Positions 55,354-63,580 of a DNA stretch of 64,000 nucleotides are shown here, piece by piece. Position 1 is the stretch's first letter. Each line of letters begins with the position of its first letter. The notes below the pieces were generated by a model, which saw only the letters and a list, made by a program, of their open reading frames with translations, did not search any database and was not told where the DNA came from. The position numbers and the translations under genes were made by a program. The stretch is from assembly GCA_002841335.1 (NCBI GenBank), contig PHEY01000002.1:310001-374000 (forward strand), in the 5' to 3' direction. Source of the DNA: Actinobacteria bacterium HGW-Actinobacteria-2. GTDB lineage: Bacteria; Actinomycetota; Actinomycetes; Propionibacteriales; Propionibacteriaceae.

Positions 55354-57717
55354 ATGCTCTTGGGCAAACGCCTCTATTCGTTGTTCATGTTTCTCGCGCT
55401 GTCGATTCTCAGCGGCGTACTCGTCGCAGGATTGATGATGCCCGCGTTCGGTATGGCTGCGGATTCCGCACGGTCCGCGGTCACCGGCAGCAACGACCTG
55501 CCCACGGAGCTGGAGGCGCCGCCGCAGTGGCAGCGCTCGGTGCTGTTGGACGGCGACGGCAAGCCGATGGCCTACTTCTACGACCAGAACCGCATCTATG
55601 TCGGCCTGGCGCAGATCTCGGACAACATGAAGAAGGCGCAGGTCGGCATCGAGGATCACCGCTTCTACGAGCATGGTGCTCTCGACCTGACCGGCACACT
55701 GCGCGCGCTGGTCAGCACCAGCCAGGGCAACACTCAGGGCGGGTCGAGCTTGACCCAGCAGTACGTCCGGATGGTGCTCATCGACAAGGCCGAGGCCAGT
55801 GGCGACAAGGCGGCTCAGATGGCTGCCAAGGAAAACACCATCGCCCGCAAGATCCGCGAATTGCGCTATGCGATTTCTGTGGAGAAGAAGTTCTCCAAGG
55901 ATCAGATTCTCGAGTTCTACCTCAACATGGCCTATTACGGTGACGGCGCCTACGGCGTCGAGGCCGCCGCGAAGCATTACTTCGGCGTGTCGGCCAAGGA
56001 TCTCGATCTGGCCCAGTCAGCGATGCTGGCCGGCCTGGTCCGCAACCCGAACTCGAACCCGGCACGGTCGGAGGCGGCCGCGATCAGCCGTCGCAACGAC
56101 GTCCTCGATCGCCTGGCTTCGCTGAACGTCATCACCCCCGCGGACGCCGCGGCTGCCAAGGCAGTCCCGTTCGACCGGACGAAGATCAACAACCAGCGCC
56201 CCGGCTGCGCGAACTCCACCTTCCCGTTCGTGTGTGAGTACGCGCTGCAGACGCTCATTCAGCTCACCCCCAGCTTGGGCGCCACCAAGCAGGAACGGCT
56301 CCAGCGGGTCTACCGGGGTGGCCTGACCATCAAGACTCAGATCGACCCGACCGCGCAGAAGATCGCCCAGAACAAGATCAAGAAGATGATCTCGGCCAAG
56401 GATCCGGTGAAGGCCGTGATCGTGATGATCGAGCCGAAGACCGGTCTGATCCGAGCGATGGCGCAGAACCGCCAAGAGATGGGCACCGGCAAGGGGCAGA
56501 CGTACTACAACTACGCCGTCGGTAAGGACATGGGTGGCTCGGACGGCGTCCAAGGCGGTTCGACGTTCAAGATGTTTGTTGCCGCCGCCGCGTTGTCGAA
56601 CGGGTTCGGTGCCCGGACCAGTTACCAGGTGCCGTTCGAGAAGGACTGGAAGGGTGAGACCTTCACCAACTGCACCGGACCGTTCGTCCAAGGCGGCAAG
56701 TGGCGCGTGACCGGTAGCCGAAGTGAGGTCGGCACCTTCGACATGTGGCGTGGCACGGCCATGTCGGTGAACAACTACTTCGCCGCGTTGGAGCAATCGG
56801 TCGGCATGTGCCCGGTGGTGAACATGGCCGTCAACCTGGGCCTGAAGTCCGCCATCGGCGAGGACATCGTCAAGAAGTACCAGTGGTACCCGTCATTCAC
56901 CCTGGGCGCGGTGGAGGTCACTCCGCTGTCGCTGGTGAATGCCTACGCCACGATGGCGAACCGTGGCGTGCGGTGCGATCCGGTGATCCTGAAGTCGATC
57001 ACCGCCGCGGACGGGACGTCGCTGGCGGTGCCGTCGGCCAAGTGCACCCAGGTGATCCAGGCCGGCTACGCCGACGCGATCAACAAGATCTTCCAGGGTC
57101 CGATCTACAACGGCACCCTGACGGGCGCGCAGATCCCGGGCTACCGCCTGGCGGGCAAGACCGGAACGGTGCCGGACAACAAGGCGGCCTGGGCGATCGC
57201 CTACACCCCCGATCTGGCGGTCGGCGCGGTGATCAGCTACGACAACAGCCCGGTGAAGTCGATCAAGAAGTTCTGGAAGGCACACCCCGGCTATCTGGGT
57301 GGCATCAAGCTGCCGTATTCGCACACCTGGCTCACCGGCTATGGCTCCGACGCGGGTCGCAAGCTGTTGCGTCCGGCGATGGCAGCGGCGCTGGCTGACA
57401 TGAAGGAACACACCCAATTCACCGAGCCGACGGCGTCGGTGCTGGCTGGTGACTCGGTGGCCGTCCCGAGTTGCGCGGGGCTGGGGCCGGGTAGCTGCCG
57501 GGCTCGACTGACCGCGGCCGGCTTCGCCACCTACACCAAGAACGTGTTCTCCGACACGGTGCCGGCCGGTGGCCTGGTGGGCACCACCTTCAGCGGGCAG
57601 GCACCGAAGGGCAGCTCGATCGGCGTGTTGATCTCAAAGGGTCCCAAGCCGGCAGCTCCGACCCCGCCCGGGTCGCCGCCGGCGACACAGCCGGCTCTAC
57701 CGCCGGGGAAGAAGTAG
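55354..57717 (+). CDS. ponA2: Bifunctional penicillin-binding protein (PonA2-like)
   Basis: Class A PBP with glycosyltransferase and transpeptidase domains. 787 residues. One TM (about 10-32), glycosyltransferase motif EDHRFYEHGALD with catalytic Glu100, GGSSLTQQYVR, and transpeptidase motifs SxxK at Ser403-Lys406, SVN at 471-473 and KTGT at 602-605. A C-terminal PASTA-like segment (about 690-760) ends in a Pro-rich tail. ATG at 55354; the whiB gene is divergent, with a 227-bp shared region. Confidence 0.95.
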   Translation: MLLGKRLYSLFMFLALSILSGVLVAGLMMPAFGMAADSARSAVTGSNDLPTELEAPPQWQRSVLLDGDGKPMAYFYDQNRIYVGLAQISDNMKKAQVGIEDHRFYEHGALDLTGTLRALVSTSQGNTQGGSSLTQQYVRMVLIDKAEASGDKAAQMAAKENTIARKIRELRYAISVEKKFSKDQILEFYLNMAYYGDGAYGVEAAAKHYFGVSAKDLDLAQSAMLAGLVRNPNSNPARSEAAAISRRNDVLDRLASLNVITPADAAAAKAVPFDRTKINNQRPGCANSTFPFVCEYALQTLIQLTPSLGATKQERLQRVYRGGLTIKTQIDPTAQKIAQNKIKKMISAKDPVKAVIVMIEPKTGLIRAMAQNRQEMGTGKGQTYYNYAVGKDMGGSDGVQGGSTFKMFVAAAALSNGFGARTSYQVPFEKDWKGETFTNCTGPFVQGGKWRVTGSRSEVGTFDMWRGTAMSVNNYFAALEQSVGMCPVVNMAVNLGLKSAIGEDIVKKYQWYPSFTLGAVEVTPLSLVNAYATMANRGVRCDPVILKSITAADGTSLAVPSAKCTQVIQAGYADAINKIFQGPIYNGTLTGAQIPGYRLAGKTGTVPDNKAAWAIAYTPDLAVGAVISYDNSPVKSIKKFWKAHPGYLGGIKLPYSHTWLTGYGSDAGRKLLRPAMAAALADMKEHTQFTEPTASVLAGDSVAVPSCAGLGPGSCRARLTAAGFATYTKNVFSDTVPAGGLVGTTFSGQAPKGSSIGVLISKGPKPAAPTPPGSPPATQPALPPGKK

Positions 57718-57719
57718 CC

Positions 57720-58628
57720 GTGGCATCACGCCTGGTCAAGGCACTGGCCTGGACGGCTGCTGCTTGCGTGGCCTACGGGGTGTTCGTCGAGTCGCGCTCG
57801 TTCCGGGTGCGTCGGGTTCGGCTGGACGTCCTGCCGCCGGGTTCGCCGTCGCTGCGCGTCCTGCACCTGTCGGACGCCCACCTGCTGACCCGTCAGCGCT
57901 CGAAGCTGAAGTTCATCTCGGCCTTGGCCGGGCTGGAGCCGGATCTGGTGGTGAACACCGGGGACAACCTGTCCGAGGCCGAGGCGTTGGAGCCGCTGGT
58001 GACCGGGCTCGGGCGGCTGCTGGATGTGCCCGGGGTGTTCGTGTTCGGTTCCAACGACTACGCCGGTCCGCGGCCGCTCAACCCGCTGGGCTACCTGGTC
58101 TCTGACACCGGTGGCGAGGGCGTCCACGCCGATCGCGAGAAGTTGCCGACCGAGGATCTGCGCGATGCGTTTGTCTCGCGCGGTTGGCACGACCTGAACG
58201 GGAAGCGCGCCTCGATCGAGTTGCGCGGGGTGAAGCTGGAGTTCCGCGGCACCGATGACGCCCATCTGGAGATGGACGACTACGCCGCAGTGGCCGGACC
58301 GCCGGCGCCGGATGCGGCGGTGTCGATCGGCGTGACGCACGCGCCGTACCTGCGGGTGCTGAACGCGATGACCGATGACGGCGTGGAACTGATCTTCGCC
58401 GGCCACACGCACGGCGGCCAGGTGTGCGTCCCAGGCTGGGGTGCGCTGGTCACCAACTGCGATCTGCCGACCGATCAGGCCAAGGGCGCCAGCGTCCACA
58501 CCACGGCCCACGGCAGCTCGTGGCTGCACGTTTCGGCCGGTTTCGGGACGTCCCCGTACGCCCCGTATCGCTTCGCGTGCCCGCCGGAAGTGACCCTGCT
58601 GACGTTGCGCGCGGTCTCGAATGGCTGA
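57720..58628 (+). CDS. Metallophosphoesterase
   Basis: A 302-residue enzyme (Rv3683-like) with an N-terminal hydrophobic segment. Calcineurin-like motifs in order: HLSDAHL, NTGDNLS, FGSNDYAG, THAPYL and FAGHTHGGQV, providing two metal sites. GTG at 57720 is two bases after the ponA2 stop, so translation is probably coupled. The ponA2-metallophosphoesterase pair is conserved in actinobacteria. Natural substrate unknown. Confidence 0.88.
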   Translation: MASRLVKALAWTAAACVAYGVFVESRSFRVRRVRLDVLPPGSPSLRVLHLSDAHLLTRQRSKLKFISALAGLEPDLVVNTGDNLSEAEALEPLVTGLGRLLDVPGVFVFGSNDYAGPRPLNPLGYLVSDTGGEGVHADREKLPTEDLRDAFVSRGWHDLNGKRASIELRGVKLEFRGTDDAHLEMDDYAAVAGPPAPDAAVSIGVTHAPYLRVLNAMTDDGVELIFAGHTHGGQVCVPGWGALVTNCDLPTDQAKGASVHTTAHGSSWLHVSAGFGTSPYAPYRFACPPEVTLLTLRAVSNG

Positions 58629-58681
58629 GGTGCTCCACTTGGGCTAAACTGCCACTCGGCCCTGACGAGTTCAGGGTCGTT

Positions 58682-58758
<77 letters not shown>

Positions 58759-58763
58759 ACTTC

Positions 58764-58795
58764 GAGGGCTGTGGGAGCTTGCTTCCGCAGCCCTC
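58764..58795 (+). terminator. Terminator after tRNA-Pro
   Basis: Stem GAGGGCTG...CAGCCCTC extended with a further GGGAG/CTTCC pairing (two G-T pairs), five bases after the tRNA end. Confidence 0.75.
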
Positions 58796-59053
58796 AACTG
58801 TTTGGCCGCAGAGCCATCAGAGCGCCGCCCCAGCCCACAAGAAGACTGGTCTGTGCCCTCGCCGGTGGACGGGCGTCCAGGCCCTCCCGGGCTCTCGTCG
58901 TCACGCTCGATCAATGAGACCGACAGGCTCAGGAAATTCCTCGCCGCGTCGGCGTAACCAAGTTGGTGAATTGTGCGGTACCTCAGGTGAGGGGATCATC
59001 CCGGGCGCCTATCCGCCAATAGGCGCCCGCCCCCCTGACCCCAGGGATCAACG
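58796..59053. other. Intergenic region with a stem-loop upstream of the TadE/TadG pair
   Basis: No gene supported. A perfect 10-bp stem-loop GGGCGCCTAT-CCGCCA-ATAGGCGCCC lies at 59003-59028, about 25 bases before the TadE start; it could be a leader structure or a terminator for reads from upstream. The region follows a tRNA 3' end, a common integration site, but I see no attachment-site repeat of the tRNA end. Confidence 0.45.
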
Positions 59054-59446
59054 ATGCCGAACCGACGGAGCGAACGCGGCGCCGAGGCCGTAGAGTTCGC
59101 GCTGCTCGTGCCACTGCTGATGCTTCTCCTGCTCGGCATCATGGAGTTCGCGTTGGCTTTCGTCGCTCAGGCGTCTCTGGCGGGCGCTGCTCGGCTGGGC
59201 GTACGCAACTATGTGATCAACTACGACAGCCCTGGCGCTGAGGCCAACGCGATCGCCTTGGCGACGGCAGCGACCCCCGTGCCTGCCAACGTCGCCTCAG
59301 CGGCGTTCTCCAACCCTTGCGCCCCGTCGAAGACGACCACCCTCACCATCACCTACCGGTATCAAACGATGACAGGCATCTTCGACGGGATCCTTGGCGG
59401 CCAGATCACCGTCACCGGGGTCGGGAGCATGCAATGCGGTGGCTAA
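59054..59446 (+). CDS. TadE-family pseudopilin-like protein
   Basis: A 130-residue protein beginning MPNRRSERGAEAVEFALLVP, an exact TadE-type start with Glu at mature +5 relative to the Gly. One transmembrane helix (about 15-36) is followed by an outer domain with one pair of cysteines (Cys107-like and CGG end). It is separate from the main Tad cluster and overlaps the next gene by 13 bases. Confidence 0.85.
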   Translation: MPNRRSERGAEAVEFALLVPLLMLLLLGIMEFALAFVAQASLAGAARLGVRNYVINYDSPGAEANAIALATAATPVPANVASAAFSNPCAPSKTTTLTITYRYQTMTGIFDGILGGQITVTGVGSMQCGG

Positions 59447-60363
59447 GGAATCTCCGTCGACGCGAACGCGGAGCGACCGCGGTGTTTGTCGGACTCAGCA
59501 TGACGCTCCTCCTCGGCTTCGGGGCCGCTGCGATCGATCTGGCTGGCGCCTACTCCGACCAGCAGCAACTCCAGAACGGCGCCGATGCCGCAGCGCTAGC
59601 GATCGCCAAGTCATGCGCCTACGGAGACTGCGAAGACAGCTCTGACTACTACGCCAAGGCCAACAAGCTCGACGGCAACGCCACCGGAACAGTCGTCGGC
59701 TCGATGGGTCCGGCATCGGTCACCGTGGAGTCCTCCACGGTGCGAGAGAACTGGTTCGGGCCGGTGATCGGCTTCCCGACGACGGGCCTGCACGCGCGTG
59801 CGCAGGCCAAATGGGGTTGGCCGTCCGGCGGTGCGACCCTGCCGCTCACCGTCTCGTGGTGTGCCTTCTACTCCGCCACCGGCGGCTGGGACGATCAGGG
59901 CCAGCCCCTCAGCGACGAGGAGTCGATCATTTACATGATCGAGCACAGCTGTACCCCACCGGCTCACAACGAGGTGCCCGGCGGCTTCGGCTGGCTGCAG
60001 GGAATCAACTGCTCTGCCACGGTCGTGGCCGGAGTGTGGGTGATGAGTGACCCCGGCAACGATGGCTCCACCTCCTGCCGGGACTTCGACTGGACCACCC
60101 TGCAGAACAAGACGGTGTTGGTGCCGATCTTTGACGACGCCGTCGGCACCGGGAGCAACGCGATGTTCAAGGTCAAGGGTCTAGCCGCGTTCACCATCAC
60201 CGGGTACTGCTTCTCGCCCGAGGCTAAGTGGAATGTCACCAAGTGCCCGGCCGACAAGCAGCTCAAAGGTCACTTCAGCAACTACGTCGACCTCAGCGGC
60301 GCCTACCAGATCGACCCCAACGCAACCCACTTCGGCGTGCCAGTGGTGAAGCTCACCGCCTGA
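59434..60363 (+). CDS. TadG-family pilus assembly-like secreted protein
   Basis: A 309-residue protein. The basic N-terminus RNLRRRERGATAVFVGLSM leads into one TM helix (TadG/Flp-type), then DLAGAYSDQQQLQNGADAAALA, the conserved TadG segment. A large outer domain of about 240 residues contains several cysteines (CAYGDCED, WCAFYS, CTPP, INCSA) that could form disulfides. ATG at 59434 lies inside the TadE gene. No assembly ATPase lies beside this pair, so it may use the cluster at 45-50 kb. Confidence 0.82.
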   Translation: MRWLRNLRRRERGATAVFVGLSMTLLLGFGAAAIDLAGAYSDQQQLQNGADAAALAIAKSCAYGDCEDSSDYYAKANKLDGNATGTVVGSMGPASVTVESSTVRENWFGPVIGFPTTGLHARAQAKWGWPSGGATLPLTVSWCAFYSATGGWDDQGQPLSDEESIIYMIEHSCTPPAHNEVPGGFGWLQGINCSATVVAGVWVMSDPGNDGSTSCRDFDWTTLQNKTVLVPIFDDAVGTGSNAMFKVKGLAAFTITGYCFSPEAKWNVTKCPADKQLKGHFSNYVDLSGAYQIDPNATHFGVPVVKLTA

Positions 60364-60386
60364 CCTCGGCGAGGACGTCCAGCGGG

Positions 60387-60405
60387 GCGAGCACCCCCAG
60401 CTCGC
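60387..60405. terminator. Possible bidirectional terminator between TadG and TetR genes
   Basis: Six-bp stem GCGAGC/GCTCGC with a seven-base loop in the 45-bp gap between convergent genes. Confidence 0.4.
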
Positions 60406-60408
60406 GAT

Positions 60409-60999
60409 CTACTCCGGCTGGCGCTTCTTGGCAAAGCTCTGGAGGACGGAGTCGCGGACCAGCGACCAGTCGGCCCACAGGTCGCATCGTTCGGGATGCA
60501 TCATCCACCGCGCCCGGACCCCGTCGAAGAGCACTTCGGCAACCGCCTCGACTTGTTCGGGGTTCTCGTAGTCCCGCTCGATCAGGGGCCGAAATGTGTC
60601 CATAGCGCGCTGGCTCTGTCCGGAGAAGTGTCCGTGGGCCGGGTGGTCAGGGTTTCGCGCCTCGGCCTCCAACGCATCGAAATTCCTGGTCACCTCACCC
60701 TTGTCCGCGTAGTAGCGGGCGGCAGCGTCCAACAGCGAGACCAGAGTGAGGTCCGGCCCGGCCGTCGCCAGAGCCGAGGCCAGAATCGCGGCTTGATCCT
60801 TCTCCTCCCGGTCGCGCAAGACGGCCTCCAGGAGGCTCTTCAGGTCAGGGAAATGATGCATCAGCCCCGGGGCAGACATGCCGCATCGGCGAGCCAGACT
60901 CCGCAGACTCAGCGATCGAGGGCCCTCGGTGCCGATCATCTCCTGGGCAATCTCGATGATCTCTGTGCGACGCGCATCGACGCTCAATCGCCGCCTCAT
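60409..60999 (-). CDS. TetR/AcrR-family transcriptional regulator
   Basis: A 196-residue regulator. The N-terminal helix-turn-helix region is RRTEIIEIAQEMIGTEGPRS then LRSLARRCGMSAPGLMHHFPDLKSLLEAV, the TetR pattern, with a C-terminal ligand-binding bundle. ATG at 60999 has GGAGAG seven bases upstream; an ATG at 61041 would add 14 residues. A palindrome at 61119-61140 may be its operator. The ligand and targets are unknown; the divergent YwaF-type gene is the obvious candidate. Confidence 0.85.
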   Translation of the reverse strand: MRRRLSVDARRTEIIEIAQEMIGTEGPRSLSLRSLARRCGMSAPGLMHHFPDLKSLLEAVLRDREEKDQAAILASALATAGPDLTLVSLLDAAARYYADKGEVTRNFDALEAEARNPDHPAHGHFSGQSQRAMDTFRPLIERDYENPEQVEAVAEVLFDGVRARWMMHPERCDLWADWSLVRDSVLQSFAKKRQPE

Positions 61000-61402
61000 C
61001 GGGCCGCTCTCCGACGCGCCTGTCTCCACCGCGCCAAGCATACGACCCGCCCTTTCCCAGCCCGGCAAGCAAGGGGCAGCGCGGCCCATCGTCTTCGCGT
61101 GCCACAGTTGCATCTCCACTATCTGGCAGTTGTAAGATAGCGCCACCTCGTTCGTCTGGAGTCCCAGCTCCACCCAGTACACCGGGATCTGCCTCCGCGA
61201 CAGTGATCGGGGTAGGTCTGACCTTGGCCTGATAGTCGTGGCGGCGATTCAGGAGCCAGGACGTCTTACCCAGACGCCCCCCAGGGTCAGGCCAAAGCAC
61301 TGTCACGGCACCTACTCTCCGAGCGCCAATCCCGCAACCCGCCTTCCCTGAGCGGCACAATGAGCGCGTGGACCTCTGCGCAGCTCTCCTTGGCGAACCA
61401 CG
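61000..61402. other. Divergent intergenic region between TetR and YwaF-type genes
   Basis: 403 bp without a supported gene. Holds the TetR-type palindrome at 61119-61140. The stretch 61180-61330 has some coding-like minus-strand codons but no start, ribosome site or recognisable product. Confidence 0.45.
61119..61140. promoter_or_regulatory. Candidate TetR-type operator CTATCT-N10-AGATAG
   Basis: Perfect six-base arms around a ten-base spacer, about 80-120 bp upstream of the TetR start. It is AT-richer than its surroundings and of the length expected for a TetR-dimer site. Confidence 0.5.
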
Positions 61403-62173
61403 ATGACGTGGACCTGGGACTACTTCTTCGTCCCACAGAACCAGCCGACACCACCGGAGGCCGGGTTCGGGATGTTCTCCGCGATCCACCTCGCGGTTCT
61501 GGCGATCCTCGCCGTCGGCATCGCCGTCCTGGTCATGGCCTACAAACGCGCGGATGCCGCCCACCGCCGCACCATGCGCAGCGTCGTCGGCTGGACGGTG
61601 CTGCTGCTCGAAGTGGCCCGGCAGGCGGCCACCATCGCTACCGGGCACTACACCCCCGACATCCTGCCGCTACACATCTGCGCGATCGCCACCGCGTCGA
61701 TCTTCATCGACTCCCAATGGCCCAACCGCTGGACCGGTGACTTCCTCTACGCCCTGGGCTGGTGGGGCGCTCTGGCCGCCGATCTGTTCCCCGACTGGAC
61801 GACCCGTCCGATCCTGAACGTGTTCACCTGGCAGAGCTTTCTCATCCACGCACTGATCTTCGGCTACGTGCTGATGCGCCTGGTCGGACGCGATCTGGTT
61901 CCCGACGTCCGCAACCTGCCCCGGGTGACCATCATGATGGCCGTCCTCGGCGGCATCGGCGCGGCCGCCAACGCTGTGTGGGGCACGAACTTCTGGTTCC
62001 TCAACGCCGGCGCGCCCGGCTCACCGCTGGAGGGCATCCACACTCTCGCCGGCCCGTTCTACGTGCCGGTGTTGATCGTCCTGCTCGCCATCGTCTGGAC
62101 GCTGATGTACCTGCCCTGGGAACTGGCCCGTCGCCGGGCTAGCCGCCGTAGCGCAGCAGCAGGTACGGCGTAG
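61403..62173 (+). CDS. YwaF/TIGR02206-family membrane protein
   Basis: A 256-residue protein with seven hydrophobic segments. The family-typical FSAIHLAVLAIL start and LPLHICAIATASIF segment are present, along with ALGWWGALAADLFPD and conserved tryptophans. Function unknown. It overlaps the 3' end of the convergent ion transporter by 35 bp, so mRNA 3' ends may pair. No ribosome site is visible before the ATG; leaderless expression is possible. Confidence 0.8.
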   Translation: MTWTWDYFFVPQNQPTPPEAGFGMFSAIHLAVLAILAVGIAVLVMAYKRADAAHRRTMRSVVGWTVLLLEVARQAATIATGHYTPDILPLHICAIATASIFIDSQWPNRWTGDFLYALGWWGALAADLFPDWTTRPILNVFTWQSFLIHALIFGYVLMRLVGRDLVPDVRNLPRVTIMMAVLGGIGAAANAVWGTNFWFLNAGAPGSPLEGIHTLAGPFYVPVLIVLLAIVWTLMYLPWELARRRASRRSAAAGTA

Positions 62174-63419
62174 CGATTAGCAAGGTCACCAGCGCGACCA
62201 CCGCGCCGTAGCGGGTGAACTCCCAGAACGAGATCTCGTGGCCCTCACGTTTGGCGATGCCGGTCACCACCACGTTCGCGCTGGCGCCGATCGCGGTGGC
62301 ATTGCCGCCCAGGTCAGCGCCCAACACCAGCGCCCACCACAGGCCTTGATTGCCGGCGAACGGACCTGAGGCGGTCAGCTCCGACACGATCGGCGCCATC
62401 GTGGCCACGAACGGGATGTTGTCCACGATCGCCGACAGCACTGCCGAGCCCCACAACAGCAGCATCATCGCGGCGGGCACGTTGCTTCCGGTGGCGGCCA
62501 CCAACGCATCGGCCATCTGTCCGATCACGCCGGTCTTCACCAATGACCCCACCAGCACGAACAGCCCGGCGAAGAACAGCAGGGTCTCCCACTCCACATC
62601 CACCAGGTACGAGCGACCCGGCAGCCCACTCACCGCGATCAGCAGCCCGGCGCCGAGCAGCGCCACCAGGGACGGCTCGAGATGCAGCACGCCGTGGAGA
62701 GTGAACCCCACCAGCACCAAGCCCAGCACGATCAGGCTGCGGATCAGCAGCGGACGATTGGTGATCGCCTCCCTCTCGTCCAGAGCCATCACCTCGGCCA
62801 CCCGCGCCGGGTCGGCCACGAAGTCCTTGGCGAAGAGCACCCGCGACAGTGCCACGAAGACGATCAACATCACCACCACGATCGGGCCGAGGTTGATCAG
62901 GAAGTCGTTGAAGCCCAGACCCGACTTGCTGGCCACGATCAGGTTGGGCGGATCACCGACCAGCGTGGCCGTCCCACCGATGTTGGACGCCAGCGCCTCC
63001 GCGATCAGGTAGGGCACCGGACGAACCCCGATGCGCTCGGTGACCACCAGGGTGACCGGCGCGACCAGCAGCACCGTGGTCACATTGTCCAGGCCCGCCG
63101 AGGCCACCGCGGTGATCACGCTGAGCAGCGCCAGCACCCGGAACGGCTTGCCTTTGGCCTTCTTCGCCGCCCAGATCGCCACGTACTCGAACACGCCGGT
63201 GAGCTTGAGGATCCCGACGATCACCATCATCCCGAACAGCAGGAAGATGACGTTCCAGTCGATACCGGTCTCTTTGGAGAAGAACGCATCGTCGGCGTTC
63301 ATCGCTCCCACCGCCACGACCACCCCGGCGCCGACCAAAGCGGCCGCGACCCGGTTCACCTTTTCGGTGGCGATCAGCAGGTAGACCACCGTGAACACCC
63401 CGATAGCAACCCACGTCAT
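62139..63419 (-). CDS. ArsB/NhaD-type ion transporter (SLC13-like permease)
   Basis: A 426-residue membrane protein with about eleven hydrophobic segments in two repeat halves. Motifs SNIGGTATLVGDPPNLIVAS in the first half and LGADLGGNATAIGASANVVVTG in the second match the NhaD/ArsB clade (Na+/H+ antiporters and arsenite pumps). The substrate cannot be fixed from sequence; no ars genes are nearby. ATG at 63419 has no good ribosome site of its own and overlaps the stop of a 16-codon upstream ORF (ATGA). Confidence 0.88.
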   Translation of the reverse strand: MTWVAIGVFTVVYLLIATEKVNRVAAALVGAGVVVAVGAMNADDAFFSKETGIDWNVIFLLFGMMVIVGILKLTGVFEYVAIWAAKKAKGKPFRVLALLSVITAVASAGLDNVTTVLLVAPVTLVVTERIGVRPVPYLIAEALASNIGGTATLVGDPPNLIVASKSGLGFNDFLINLGPIVVVMLIVFVALSRVLFAKDFVADPARVAEVMALDEREAITNRPLLIRSLIVLGLVLVGFTLHGVLHLEPSLVALLGAGLLIAVSGLPGRSYLVDVEWETLLFFAGLFVLVGSLVKTGVIGQMADALVAATGSNVPAAMMLLLWGSAVLSAIVDNIPFVATMAPIVSELTASGPFAGNQGLWWALVLGADLGGNATAIGASANVVVTGIAKREGHEISFWEFTRYGAVVALVTLLIATPYLLLRYGG

Positions 63420-63466
63420 CGGGTGGTCACCAGCGTCCTGGCGGCAATGAGGTTCGTGGCGGGCAT
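63416..63466 (-). CDS. 16-residue leader peptide ORF translationally coupled to the ion transporter
   Basis: Encodes MPATNLIAARTLVTTR and stops in an ATGA overlap with the transporter start. It has a strong GAGGAG five bases before its ATG, whereas the transporter has none, so the transporter is probably translated by coupling. The function of the peptide is unknown; it could be a simple coupling device or a regulated leader. Confidence 0.65.
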   Translation of the reverse strand: MPATNLIAARTLVTTR

Positions 63467-63550
63467 CGCTCTCCTCGACGGTTGGACCGTCCGCGCGACG
63501 CGCAGGATCAGCCGTCGACCAGGCTTCCCGACACTCCAGGCAGGATCCTA
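63467..63550 (-). promoter_or_regulatory. Structured 5' leader and -10 element of the ion transporter gene
   Basis: Minus-strand -10 TAGGAT at 63550-63545 predicts a transcript start near 63538 and a leader of about 120 nt before the transporter. The leader contains conserved-looking GGGAAGCCTGGTCGACGG, GCGCGTCGCGCG and hairpin GACGGT-CCA-ACCGTC directly before the uORF ribosome site. The layout suggests a cis-regulatory RNA. Confidence 0.5.
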
Positions 63551-63580
63551 TCGCTCACCGGCGGGCCCGCAGGCTCCCAC

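Noticed and set aside
61180-61330. Minus-strand coding-like stretch upstream of the TetR gene
   Set aside because: No recognisable product, no ribosome site, and it would overlap the putative operator. Not enough to call a pseudogene.
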